NCBI GenBank assembly: GCA_012839325.1
Contig: DUNQ01000029.1
Coordinates: 17,397-81,396 of the forward strand
Reading direction: 5' to 3'
DNA length: 64,000 nucleotides
DNA from: Candidatus Cloacimonadota bacterium
GTDB lineage: Bacteria > Cloacimonadota > Cloacimonadia > Cloacimonadales > Cloacimonadaceae
Notes under the pieces: model-generated
What the model was told of the DNA's origin: nothing
Database searches by the model: none
Seen by the model: the letters and a program-made list of their open reading frames with translations, nothing else
Program-made: the position numbers and the translations under genes
Part shown: positions 16,757 to 24,553 of the stretch, piece by piece
How the letters are laid out: each line of letters opens with the position of its first letter
How positions within the stretch are numbered: the stretch's first letter is position 1

Positions 16757-17713
16757 TTAGTCGTTCCATTTTACCATAATGTTTAATATCGTGGCAGGCA
16801 GACCAACTAATCTTATGTCAAACTTTAAGCTTGGTTCTACTTTTGAACTGGCATTATGTATTCTGAAAGTAAAAGCCCAGCCATTATCTAAGCACATCTC
16901 TACGGTAGTGAATGATTTTTGTTTCATTCCTATGTATAATATACGGGTTGGCAGTTTACTGATGTTTATAACTTTTAGTAATTTTTCACCTTTTACAGCT
17001 TGATTGAGTTCGCCTCTTAGATTGAATGTCGAGATTTCAGTAACTCTTTTTTGTTTCTTGCCGATTATTTTATAGAAATCGTGCATCCCAACAAGATATT
17101 CGACCATATTTCTCGCTATATTTTTATTTGTCTTTTCGCTTCTTTTAATTTCCTCTATAAATGCGTTTAAGAGAGGTAAGTATATAGCTTGCTGCTTGTT
17201 GGGAATGTCTCGCCAAAGTGTCTTTTTAGCTTTTTCTCTTTCAAGATAATCAAATATCGGGTTAATATCTTGCCAATATTCTTTTGAGCAAGGCTGGTTA
17301 AACCATCTTTCACCAAAGTCAATGTTTTTTGAAAGACGGCTGTGTTTTACAGCATCATGATTGTGTTTTACACTTAATCCGATTTCCCATTTAATATTGG
17401 GTCTGGCGATTATAATATCTCGCACATCACCACTTTTACCGGCACTATCAGTTTGGATGCTTAAATCTATGCAATCGGAACATTTTTCTATTATTAATGG
17501 CTCATAATCGATCACAACCTTAACTGCGGCAATTGCAGCACTTCTAAAGTTTTGCAACATTTCATTGCTCATGGAAGCATGCGCTTGCTTGGCAGCATCA
17601 TATCCGGCATCTGTGTTAAGTTTAACCGATCTGTGTTTACTGATTTCTCTTTCGAAGGCTTTGATTACTTCATATTCAAAAGCTCTTCCATTATCGTTGC
17701 TTCTTCTATTCAT
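16757..17713 (-). CDS. Type II restriction endonuclease, HaeIII family (predicted GGCC)
   Basis: The 318-residue product matches the HaeIII restriction endonuclease family in length and in the N-terminal GRAFEYEVIKAFE, the central SGDVRDIIIARPNIKWEIGLSVKHN (given as SGDVRDIIIARP then WEIGLSVKHN), and the KIIGKK region. The D...E-x-SxK arrangement (SGDVRD and WEIGLSVKHN) resembles a PD-(D/E)xK active site. The neighbouring M.HaeIII-like gene supports the call. The gene is strongly AT-rich, consistent with horizontal acquisition. It is transcribed toward its methyltransferase. Confidence 0.9.
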   Translation of the reverse strand: MNRRSNDNGRAFEYEVIKAFEREISKHRSVKLNTDAGYDAAKQAHASMSNEMLQNFRSAAIAAVKVVIDYEPLIIEKCSDCIDLSIQTDSAGKSGDVRDIIIARPNIKWEIGLSVKHNHDAVKHSRLSKNIDFGERWFNQPCSKEYWQDINPIFDYLEREKAKKTLWRDIPNKQQAIYLPLLNAFIEEIKRSEKTNKNIARNMVEYLVGMHDFYKIIGKKQKRVTEISTFNLRGELNQAVKGEKLLKVINISKLPTRILYIGMKQKSFTTVEMCLDNGWAFTFRIHNASSKVEPSLKFDIRLVGLPATILNIMVKWND

Positions 17714-18025
17714 CTGATAGTACCTCTTTTAAGTAGCGAGTCCACAATTTATCATTGATACAGAAAATTATTAACTCAGTTTTAAACCACCATAATTATA
17801 CGCTATTTTAGTTTTGCGAAAAATAGTCATAAAACTAAACGGATACATATGTTATGCCATGCACACATTAAGTGATATTCCCTTCAATTTTGTCAAGCAA
17901 TATGATTTCTGCGAGATACAATGTGCGAAATCAAGCTTGTTAAATTGTAGTGATTTATTTCCACAAAATTAGCTGTTTTTTAGCCAAAGCCTCATGAGTT
18001 CTCACATAGATGAGCCTAAACCATT
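17714..18025 (+). other. AT-rich intergenic flank of the restriction-modification block
   Basis: I see no gene here. The stretch is AT-rich and must hold the promoter of the endonuclease gene, but I could not define it. It ends at a 95-bp dispersed repeat (18026-18120), so the restriction-modification block is bordered by repeat DNA on this side. Confidence 0.5.
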
Positions 18026-18120
18026 GCTTCCCCATAGGATACAGCTTAGCTTCCGCTTATGATATGCTCATGGCGATGACCATATCATGACCACATCATG
18101 ACCGGAACCCAATAGGGAAG
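18026..18120 (+). repeat. 95-bp dispersed repeat, copy A
   Basis: The element is bounded by imperfect terminal inverted repeats, GCTTCCCCATAGGAT at one end and CCCAATAGGGAAG at the other. Its interior contains CATATCATGACCACATCATG. Near-identical sequence recurs at 37039-37133 (same orientation) and 55836-55930 (opposite orientation), always between genes. It is non-coding and resembles a small palindromic MITE or REP-type element. Confidence 0.85.
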
Positions 18121-18157
18121 ACTTGGAAAAAATGCAGAAAATGTGGCAAAATATCAA

Positions 18158-18706
18158 CTAATCAGCGAAATCTTCTTCAGAAAATATATCGGCTGTGAAG
18201 CTGAAAAGCATAGCAGAGGGATCCAAATAGCTTCCCGAAGGCAAGCCCGCCTTGTGACAAATTTGCCTTAAGAACTCCTCTTTATCCCAGCCCCAATCCG
18301 GCGCCACTTGCGGAAGTAGAAGTCCGCTACCATAAGGATGTTGCAAATAAAGCCCATGAGTTCCTATCACTATCTCGTCCGCATTCTTCATCTCTTCCAT
18401 GGGGCTAAGTATCGAGATCTCAATAGATAGCTCGCTGAGTTCATGCGCAGCGAGGGGCGGAAAGCGTGAGTCTTCAAAAGCTGCGGCAAGCGCCATATCA
18501 TGAATGCTGTCTAAGATGTTCTTAAATGGGCGGATATATCCTATGCATCCGCGGAGATTGCCACGTATTGTAAGAGTCACAAATATGCCTCGCATCTCGG
18601 AGTATAAGGGGTCTTCAGGCGTGATGTAGCCAACGCCTTCCAGCCTTTTTCTGATCACATTGCGCGCATAGCCGAGCAGCTCTCGCTTTTGCTTTTCATC
18701 AAACAT
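18158..18706 (-). CDS. amrA: AMMECR1 domain protein (AmmeMemoRadiSam system protein A)
   Basis: The 182-residue AMMECR1-domain protein contains GIFVTLTIRGNLRGCIGYIR (about residues 46-65), which includes the invariant LRGCIG motif, and ALAAAFEDSRFPPL. Its biochemical role is unknown, though AMMECR1 and Memo proteins travel together in bacteria, often with a radical SAM enzyme. It lies 16 nt after the Memo gene on the same strand. No radical SAM partner is adjacent. Confidence 0.9.
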   Translation of the reverse strand: MFDEKQKRELLGYARNVIRKRLEGVGYITPEDPLYSEMRGIFVTLTIRGNLRGCIGYIRPFKNILDSIHDMALAAAFEDSRFPPLAAHELSELSIEISILSPMEEMKNADEIVIGTHGLYLQHPYGSGLLLPQVAPDWGWDKEEFLRQICHKAGLPSGSYLDPSAMLFSFTADIFSEEDFAD

Positions 18707-18722
18707 AATTTTCTCCTTATAT

Positions 18723-19544
18723 TTAGATCAGAACTTGTGCGGAAACATAGCCCACAACTTGGTCTTTCATGCCGCTGGTTTCGCCTGAATTTGTATAGCA
18801 AATAAGTTTGCCTTTTGCGGTGTCATAATGCTTTGCGAGCTCGAGTAGAGCCATGATGCAGCCTATCCCGCAGGCTTCCAGTTTCCCTTTTTTCATCTCG
18901 TTCCACATGCCCTCGGCGTCGAGCTTCAGGATGTAATCAATCAGGTGCATGTCCATATTTACGGCGGTGGGTGAATCGTAATAATGCGAGAGGTCTGTGG
19001 AAACCATCACCAATATCTTGCGTGCGGATTTGTAAACCGCTTCATATAGCGCGGCGGCAAGCTTTTGCGAGACCGTCGGGCTCTGCCTTCCCATCATCAC
19101 GGGGCAGATCTGCGCTTGCGGGAAAAAGTAGCGGATGAGCGGGAGTTGAACTTCCAGGGAGTGCTCCAAAGCGTGGTAATCGATTTGCACATTCTGATCT
19201 GCATAGGGCATAAGGTTTTGATACGTTTTATCGTCTCTTTCGATATTGCCCAAAGGGGTCTCATATTCCTCAAAAGGTGAGAGGCAGAAATCGAAGTGAT
19301 TGCCTTGGTGGGAGGGATGGATCACGATGATGCTGTCCCAGTTTTCGTGGCGGACGGATGCCATGCCTTTCGCGGCGCACTCGCCTGAATAAACGTATCC
19401 GGCATGCGGCACGATCAGCCCTAAGTTCCTTCCTTTGTCATTGATATTTTCGGCTTTTGCCAGCCAAGAATCTATCATCTCGGTGATCTGGTGTGCGAAT
19501 CTGGGGTAAAAAGTTCCGGCGTGAACGGTTTTGCGAATCATCAA
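18723..19544 (-). CDS. amrB: MEMO1 family protein (AmmeMemoRadiSam system protein B)
   Basis: The 273-residue Memo-family protein resembles class III extradiol dioxygenases. HAGTFYPR opens the fold, followed by GLIVPHAGYVYSGECAAKG (metal-site His near residue 48), a YHALEHSLEVQLPLI block and MVSTDLSHYYD near residue 185. The substrate is unknown in bacteria. It overlaps the upstream chaN-like gene by 4 nt and is followed by the AMMECR1 gene, a well-conserved pairing. Confidence 0.9.
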   Translation of the reverse strand: MMIRKTVHAGTFYPRFAHQITEMIDSWLAKAENINDKGRNLGLIVPHAGYVYSGECAAKGMASVRHENWDSIIVIHPSHQGNHFDFCLSPFEEYETPLGNIERDDKTYQNLMPYADQNVQIDYHALEHSLEVQLPLIRYFFPQAQICPVMMGRQSPTVSQKLAAALYEAVYKSARKILVMVSTDLSHYYDSPTAVNMDMHLIDYILKLDAEGMWNEMKKGKLEACGIGCIMALLELAKHYDTAKGKLICYTNSGETSGMKDQVVGYVSAQVLI

Positions 19545-20416
19545 TCTCTCCTTACATCTTTTCTATTTACCATGAGGAAATGGCTGCCTAAGTTCTTGTC
19601 TATTCGTGAAATGAGATCTTCCTCGTCTTCTTCTATGACAATGGTGGTGATCACGGCGATATTTAGCTCGGGATGGTGATTTTTAAATGCCGTCACCGTG
19701 CCGAGATATCCGCGCGAATGGAAGTCTCCATTGTAATGTATGATAAGGCTTTGAGGGTTTTCTTTGTGCGCACGTGCGATGCTCTCTGCCATGGTGGCAT
19801 CTTTGACAATCTGCGCTTGGTAATACTTCTCCATCATGTCGCTATCGGGGGTATGTCCCTTGCCAATATTCATCACCTCGCTGAAGAGTTCTCTATAGGT
19901 ATCATCCTCAAAATAGGGCGTTTCGGCTATGAGTTTGCGCTGTTCCGGTTCCATTTCATCCAAAAAGCCAAGTCCTTCGCGTGCTACTTGCGCTGCATAA
20001 TTCCTGGGAACATTGGCTGCGACTACTTTCAAGCCCTTTTCTTTGGCAAAATAAAGCATGGGCAGATAGTCCTCAAAGTTCACCCACACTCGGCTTTGCG
20101 TGGTGAGTTCATCCAAGGATATATCATTATTCAGGAAGGCGTTAACCACCTCTTGATGGTCTCTTTCCCACATCTCGAAAGAGAGGATGAGGGAGTTGTC
20201 ATGCTCCCAAAGTCCGGGCAGGATTGCGTGCTCTAATTCGTGGATGAGCCTCACTCCATGTTTCTCGCCAAAGAAGATTACTTGGGAGGTGCTGAGCTGA
20301 TCCACGAAGCTCTCTAAGTTCAGTTCTTTCTTGCTCTTGCTGTTAAAGATTTTCACTTGTGCGAGAAGCGAACAAGTAAGAAAAACGAGCAAAAATAAGA
20401 TGATTATTCGTCTCAT
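19541..20416 (-). CDS. ChaN family protein (DUF399), exported
   Basis: The 291-residue protein starts with a signal peptide (IIILFLLVFLTCSLLAQ), so it is exported. The cleavage-region Cys in LLVFLTCSLLAQ is not in an ideal lipobox. The mature part carries FFGEKHGVRLIHELE near residue 50, the TraB/ChaN hallmark, and IIHYNGDFHSRG near residue 230. ChaN of Campylobacter binds haem, but this GEKH family also includes TraB/TIKI metalloproteases, so activity is open. It is coupled to memo by a 4-nt overlap. Confidence 0.78.
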   Translation of the reverse strand: MRRIIILFLLVFLTCSLLAQVKIFNSKSKKELNLESFVDQLSTSQVIFFGEKHGVRLIHELEHAILPGLWEHDNSLILSFEMWERDHQEVVNAFLNNDISLDELTTQSRVWVNFEDYLPMLYFAKEKGLKVVAANVPRNYAAQVAREGLGFLDEMEPEQRKLIAETPYFEDDTYRELFSEVMNIGKGHTPDSDMMEKYYQAQIVKDATMAESIARAHKENPQSLIIHYNGDFHSRGYLGTVTAFKNHHPELNIAVITTIVIEEDEEDLISRIDKNLGSHFLMVNRKDVRRD

Positions 20417-20420
20417 AATA

Positions 20421-21023
20421 TTATTTCTCCATAGAATAACTTAGTCTATTTTGTGCCGTATAGGAGTTTAGAATTTCCTCTAATTCCTCGCGGGCTGAAT
20501 CCGGAACGGAAAGTTTGAGTACTACTTGCTCGGAATATTCTGCGTCTGTTTCTTTGATTTTTAAGCCCTGGAACCTGTGGCGCAAGCTTTCCAAGAGGGG
20601 GTATTCGGTCTGAACTTCATAACTGAAAAGCTCTTGATATTGGCAAAGTCTTGCCTTTTCAAGGGTCTCGGCGGTGCTTTGGGTGTAGGCATCGATGAGC
20701 CCTTTTACGCCGAGCTTGATGCCGCCATAATAGCGCGTGACGATTGCCAACACTCCGGAAAGTTCATTGCGTAAAAGCACGTTTAAGATGGGCTTGCCTG
20801 CTGTTCCCGAAGGCTCGCCGGCATCTGAATAATAGCTGGTTTCGCCCTTGTAGCCCAGGATGTAGGCATAACAATTGTGGGTGGCGTCGGCATAGGTTTG
20901 TTGATGTTCTTTTAATATCTCTTGCACTTCGTCCATGCTTTGCACGGGGAAGAGGAAGCCGATGAACTCGCTGCGCTGTATCTTGATCCTGTGCTCGGTT
21001 TTGGCTCTAATCGTGTATTTCAT
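20421..21023 (-). CDS. yigZ: YigZ/IMPACT family protein
   Basis: The 200-residue protein belongs to the YigZ/IMPACT family (UPF0029 fold plus DUF1949). DATHNCYAYILG near residue 46, then SDAGEPSGTAGKPIL and VTRYYGGIKLGVKGLIDAYT are the family signatures. Bacterial YigZ has no agreed function; the eukaryotic relative IMPACT acts on translation control. It begins immediately after the umuC stop, indicating one transcript. Confidence 0.92.
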   Translation of the reverse strand: MKYTIRAKTEHRIKIQRSEFIGFLFPVQSMDEVQEILKEHQQTYADATHNCYAYILGYKGETSYYSDAGEPSGTAGKPILNVLLRNELSGVLAIVTRYYGGIKLGVKGLIDAYTQSTAETLEKARLCQYQELFSYEVQTEYPLLESLRHRFQGLKIKETDAEYSEQVVLKLSVPDSAREELEEILNSYTAQNRLSYSMEK

Positions 21024-22313
21024 TTATTTCACCTTGGGAAGGTCTTTCCAATTTGTGGTATAGCGCGGGCTGAGCAGCTCTCGTTTCATCTCCCAATCGC
21101 GCTTGATTCCGCTGCCGGCATAGCGCACGGTGTCGCGCCCCATGCTTCTATTCAGGCTGTCAATAGCCTTCATCAGGTCGCTGCGTTCGTCGTCTAAATA
21201 GCTCTTTTCTAAGAAGCTGAGAGGCGCATCCTCTTCAGCGATTATCCCGGAAAGCATTACTCCGGCCTTCTTATATTCAAAGCCGGGCAGCCAGATTTCT
21301 CTTAGCAGCTCCAAGGATTGTCTGATGATTTGAGGAGTGTATGCCGTTGGTGGAAAAAGAGTTGCGGTGAGTGAGTTATTGTATTGCGGCCCTTTTCTGT
21401 AGCGATTTGTTCCTAAAAACACCATCAGCGAGCCGGCGAGGCTATTTTGTTCGCGCAGTTTTTCTGTGCAGCGCGTGGCATATTCGCAGACTGCTTCTTC
21501 CAGCTGGTTGAGGTCGGAGATGAGGCTGCCAAAGGATTTTGAGGTGAGTATGCTCTTTTTGGGTGGCGGGAGTTCTTCGAGATCTATCACGGAAAAGCCT
21601 CTGAGTTCGAGCGCGGTCTTTTCGCCTACGATGGTCATGTATTTACGGATGAAGCCCAGGTCGGCGCGACTGAATTCAAGGGCGTTCTCTATACCGTGTT
21701 GCTTTAAAAACTTTTCATACTGGCGGCCAATACCCCAGATATCGCCTACTTTGGTGCGCTTCAGGGCTTCTTCGCGGCGAGTTTCACTTAGTATGGCTAA
21801 AACGTTGTGGAAACCGGCATGGCGCTTGGAGTGATGATTCGCGACTTTTGCTAAGGTTTTGCTGTTTGAGATGCCGATCGAAACGGGGATGCCTGTCCAG
21901 CGTAGCACCTTTCTTCTCATGTCTTTAGCCCAGGCTTCCCAGTCGCGTATCTGCATGCCGGTGAGTCTCATGAAGGCTTCGTCTATGGAATATTGTTCAA
22001 ATTCGGGGCTAAACTCTTGCAAGACTTCCATCACGCGCGCGCTCATATCGCCATAGAGGGAGTAATTTGAGGAAAGCAGCACTCCGCCTGCCTTGCGAAT
22101 CATGGCTTCATATTTAAATCCGGGAGCGCCCATGGGGACGCCTAAGGCCTTGATCTCATTGCTGCGCGAGACAATGCAGCCATCGTTGTTGGAAAGAACG
22201 GCTACGGGGATATTCTGCAAACGAGGATTGAACACGCGCTCACATGAGGCGTAGAAATTGTTGCAATCCACGAGTGCGATGATTTCATTATCCAAGTAGC
22301 AGGTTTTTTCCAT
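21024..22313 (-). CDS. umuC: Y-family DNA polymerase, UmuC type
   Basis: The 429-residue translesion polymerase has ALVDCNNFYASCERVFNP (catalytic Asp near residue 15), VLSNNDGCIVSRSNEIKALG and QYSIDEAFMRL (second catalytic acidic pair). These are UmuC-specific rather than DinB-specific. UmuC normally works with cleaved UmuD, but no umuD is adjacent. A good promoter (22332-22359) lies directly upstream. No LexA-type operator is obvious to me. It heads a five-gene minus-strand unit running to AMMECR1. Confidence 0.92.
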   Translation of the reverse strand: MEKTCYLDNEIIALVDCNNFYASCERVFNPRLQNIPVAVLSNNDGCIVSRSNEIKALGVPMGAPGFKYEAMIRKAGGVLLSSNYSLYGDMSARVMEVLQEFSPEFEQYSIDEAFMRLTGMQIRDWEAWAKDMRRKVLRWTGIPVSIGISNSKTLAKVANHHSKRHAGFHNVLAILSETRREEALKRTKVGDIWGIGRQYEKFLKQHGIENALEFSRADLGFIRKYMTIVGEKTALELRGFSVIDLEELPPPKKSILTSKSFGSLISDLNQLEEAVCEYATRCTEKLREQNSLAGSLMVFLGTNRYRKGPQYNNSLTATLFPPTAYTPQIIRQSLELLREIWLPGFEYKKAGVMLSGIIAEEDAPLSFLEKSYLDDERSDLMKAIDSLNRSMGRDTVRYAGSGIKRDWEMKRELLSPRYTTNWKDLPKVK

Positions 22314-22331
22314 GATTTTTCTCCTGCGCCA

Positions 22332-22359
22332 TCTATATCAAAGGGGGAGCTTTTGTCAA
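22332..22359 (-). promoter_or_regulatory. Promoter for the umuC-yigZ-chaN-memo-AMMECR1 unit
   Basis: On the minus strand TTGACA (22354-22359), a 16-nt spacer and TATAGA (22332-22337) precede the umuC start, with AGGAGAA as ribosome-binding site. This is the best sigma-70-type match in the region. Confidence 0.65.
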
Positions 22360-22581
22360 GTAAACAGCTTGGAGGCTGTGTGATTTTAGTGGAAATCGGC
22401 GAATATGCAGGTGAATTTCAAAGAGTGTTTCGCACCTGATAACAGCTTGAAGCCGGTCAAGATATCTCAGGAAAAAAGGTGCTTAATAATAGCATTATTT
22501 CCTCTTTCGCGCGGGTGGAAAACATTTTTTTATTGACAAAAAACCCGTTCCGTGGCTTTTGGTTATTTCACGATAGTTAGG

Positions 22582-22656
22582 GCGGGAATAGCTCAGTGGT
22601 AGAGCGCTACCTTGCCAAGGTAGATGTCGCGGGTTCGACCCCCGTTTCCCGCTCCA
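22582..22656 (+). tRNA. tRNA-Gly (anticodon GCC), copy 1
   Basis: The GCGGGAA/TTCCCGC acceptor stem, the anticodon stem CTACC/GGTAG around loop TTGCCAA, the T-arm GGGTTCGACCCC and the encoded CCA are all visible. It is identical in sequence to the copy at 22880-22954. It heads a four-tRNA cluster preceded by TTGACAAAAAA at 22533. Confidence 0.98.
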
Positions 22657-22668
22657 GAGATTTTTTGA

Positions 22669-22742
22669 GGCGACATAGCCAAGCGGTAAGGCAGAGGTCT
22701 GCAAAATCTCCATCCCCGGTTCAAATCCGGGTGTCGCCTCCA
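22669..22742 (+). tRNA. tRNA-Cys (anticodon GCA)
   Basis: The GGCGACA/TGTCGCC acceptor stem, the anticodon stem GAGGT/ATCTC around loop CTGCAAA, and the encoded CCA are present. It lies 12 nt downstream of tRNA-Gly copy 1. Confidence 0.97.
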
Positions 22743-22780
22743 CCTTTTTCCGGCTCAGTGCCGGATGTTTTAACTGGGAT

Positions 22781-22868
22781 GCCGGAGTGGTGGAACAGGT
22801 AGACACAAGGGACTTAAAATCCCTCGGGCGAATAACCCGTGCCGGTTCAAGTCCGGCCTCTGGTACCA
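22781..22868 (+). tRNA. tRNA-Leu (anticodon TAA)
   Basis: This 88-nt class II tRNA has a long variable arm (CGGGCGAATAACCCG). The anticodon stem AGGGA/TCCCT encloses CTTAAAA, giving anticodon TAA. The acceptor stem pairs GCCGGAG with CTCTGGT (two G-U pairs), then A and an encoded CCA. Confidence 0.97.
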
Positions 22869-22879
22869 TTTTTTAAATC

Positions 22880-22954
22880 GCGGGAATAGCTCAGTGGTAG
22901 AGCGCTACCTTGCCAAGGTAGATGTCGCGGGTTCGACCCCCGTTTCCCGCTCCA
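22880..22954 (+). tRNA. tRNA-Gly (anticodon GCC), copy 2
   Basis: This is an exact duplicate of the tRNA at 22582-22656, including the encoded CCA. It ends 7 nt before the ATG of the HAD phosphatase gene, so tRNA processing and translation of that gene may be linked. Confidence 0.98.
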
Positions 22955-22961
22955 TTTTTTT

Positions 22962-23630
22962 ATGACTATAAATACTATAATATTTGACCTCGATGGCACT
23001 TTGATCGATTCTATGGGGCTGTGGCGGCAGGTGGATGAAGATTTTCTCACCTCGCGCGGAATAGAAGTGCCGGAAGACCTCTTCGATAATATCCCCGGTG
23101 GCAATAGCTTTGTCCAAACTGCGCAGTATTTTAAAGATCGCTTTTCCTTGAAAGAGAATGTCTATCAAATCATGCAGGAATGGACGGATCAGGTGGGATA
23201 TCATTATAGAAACACCATTGAACTGCGGCCGGAAGCCGAAAATCTGCTCAAGGCGATCAAGGCCTCATCGCTGAAACTCGGGCTGGCAACGAGTAATTCC
23301 TATGAACTCGCAGAGATCGTGCTCAAAAGAAACGGGGTCTGGGAGCTCTTTGACTTTGCTTCCACGGGCTGTAAGATCACCAAGGGTAAACCATACCCTG
23401 ATATATACTTATATTGCCTGGAAGGGCTGGGCTCGGATGCTGCAGAGTCGCTTGCGGTGGAGGATACTCTCAGCGGAGTGATGGCTGCAAAAGCCGCGGG
23501 GATATATACCTATGGCATTTGGGATGGGGATAGCGTCCGCGATCACGAAAAGATCAGAAAACTTGCCGATGACTACTGTATGGACTATATTTGTTTATAT
23601 GAACAGATGAAAAAGAGAGTAAAATTATGA
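22962..23630 (+). CDS. HAD superfamily phosphatase (phosphoglycolate phosphatase/beta-PGM-like)
   Basis: The 222-residue protein shows HAD motifs in order: FDLDGTLIDS (nucleophile Asp near residue 9), LATSNS (motif II), KGKPYPD (motif III Lys) and VEDTLSG (motif IV). The helical cap between motifs I and II places it in the phosphoglycolate phosphatase/beta-phosphoglucomutase class. The substrate cannot be told from sequence. The ATG lies only 7 nt after the tRNA-Gly CCA and has no ribosome-binding site, so the mRNA may be made by tRNA 3' processing. It overlaps the next gene by 4 nt. Confidence 0.85.
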   Translation: MTINTIIFDLDGTLIDSMGLWRQVDEDFLTSRGIEVPEDLFDNIPGGNSFVQTAQYFKDRFSLKENVYQIMQEWTDQVGYHYRNTIELRPEAENLLKAIKASSLKLGLATSNSYELAEIVLKRNGVWELFDFASTGCKITKGKPYPDIYLYCLEGLGSDAAESLAVEDTLSGVMAAKAAGIYTYGIWDGDSVRDHEKIRKLADDYCMDYICLYEQMKKRVKL

Positions 23631-24313
23631 ATAAATTATATGTAATCATCGGTGCTTATGGCAGCGGTAAAAGTGAATATAGCATACACCTTGCGCGCTC
23701 TTTGAGAGAGGAAGGCAAAGATGTTTCCCTGGCAGATTTAGACGTGGTAAATCCATATTTCCGCTCGCGTGATGTGCGCGACGAATTTGAAGGCGAGGGC
23801 ATTGAGCTCATCGCGCCGGAAGGACAATTCTCGCATGCAGATCTGCCCATGATCTCGCCGAGAATTCAAGGCGCTATCCAAAATGAAGATAAGACCGTGA
23901 TCTTGGACGTTGGGGGAGATCCTGCCGGATGTCGCACCTTGGGTAGGTTCGTGGAAAACATTGAAAAGCGGGGATATACCATGCGCTTGGTGGTGAATAC
24001 TTCACGGCCTTTTACCACGAATAAAGACGAAATTATCGCTATGATTGATATGTTGCAAAAGGCATCTAAACTCAAGATTGACGAGCTTGTTTGCAATACG
24101 AATCTCATGGAATTCACCGATCAAGAGTTGGTGGAAAATGGGATCAAGATATGTGAGGAAGTGGCGTCTGAACTGGATTTGGTCTTTGAAAACTATATGG
24201 TTTTGGATGCTTATGAAGATAGGGTTCCGGATGGACTCTTGGGCAAAAAGCGGCGTATTATGGGCTATACTCTGCGTAAGCCTTGGGAAGCGCTGGTGAT
24301 GAAGGGGATATAG
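23627..24313 (+). CDS. P-loop ATPase of the CobQ/MinD-like class
   Basis: The 228-residue protein has a Walker A, GAYGSGKSEYS, near residue 9, a SLADLDVVNPYFRSRD switch region near 43, and a Walker B-like VILDVGGDPAG near 91. The DLDxVNPYFR pattern is typical of SIMIBI ATPases found near 2-oxoacid:ferredoxin oxidoreductase genes in anaerobes, but no such gene is adjacent here (korDABC lies 33 kb away). The precise role is unknown. It is translationally coupled to the HAD gene. Confidence 0.72.
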   Translation: MNKLYVIIGAYGSGKSEYSIHLARSLREEGKDVSLADLDVVNPYFRSRDVRDEFEGEGIELIAPEGQFSHADLPMISPRIQGAIQNEDKTVILDVGGDPAGCRTLGRFVENIEKRGYTMRLVVNTSRPFTTNKDEIIAMIDMLQKASKLKIDELVCNTNLMEFTDQELVENGIKICEEVASELDLVFENYMVLDAYEDRVPDGLLGKKRRIMGYTLRKPWEALVMKGI

Positions 24314-24377
24314 GCTTTAACAAAGCTTCTCTGGTATGTTGAGAGCTCCTGTAAGTCAGACAATTATATTATAAAAA

Positions 24378-24403
24378 AGGCTCAGAACAATGATTCTGAG
24401 CCT
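24378..24403 (+). terminator. Perfect inverted repeat, possible terminator
   Basis: AGGCTCAGAA (24378-24387) and TTCTGAGCCT (24394-24403) form a perfect 10-bp stem with a 6-nt loop. The plus-strand tail is only AATTATTT, while the minus-strand tail is TTTTTT. It may terminate the HAD-ATPase transcript weakly or block antisense transcription. Confidence 0.5.
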
Positions 24404-24498
24404 AATTATTTGTGGCAATCTAAACATTATTTCTTCTTCAAAATAGACATCTTATAGAGTGCTGAGTCGGGGTGTTTCAGCACAAAAGCCGATCTTGC

Positions 24499-24527
24499 TT
24501 GACAAGAATTGGGCTTCTGCTTAAATT
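24499..24527 (+). promoter_or_regulatory. Promoter for the oadB-like operon
   Basis: TTGACA (24499-24504), a 17-nt spacer and TAAATT (24522-24527) precede the ATG at 24554 by about 26 nt. TTGGAGAT supplies the ribosome-binding site. Geometry and position fit a sigma-70 promoter. Confidence 0.6.
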
Positions 24528-24553
24528 GAGTAAAGCGAAATCTTGGAGATAAA

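Noticed and set aside
22495..23104. Open frames on the minus strand across the tRNA cluster (including a GLEPA-like peptide)
   Set aside because: They are antisense translations of tRNA genes, a well-known artefact; four well-folded tRNAs explain the sequence.
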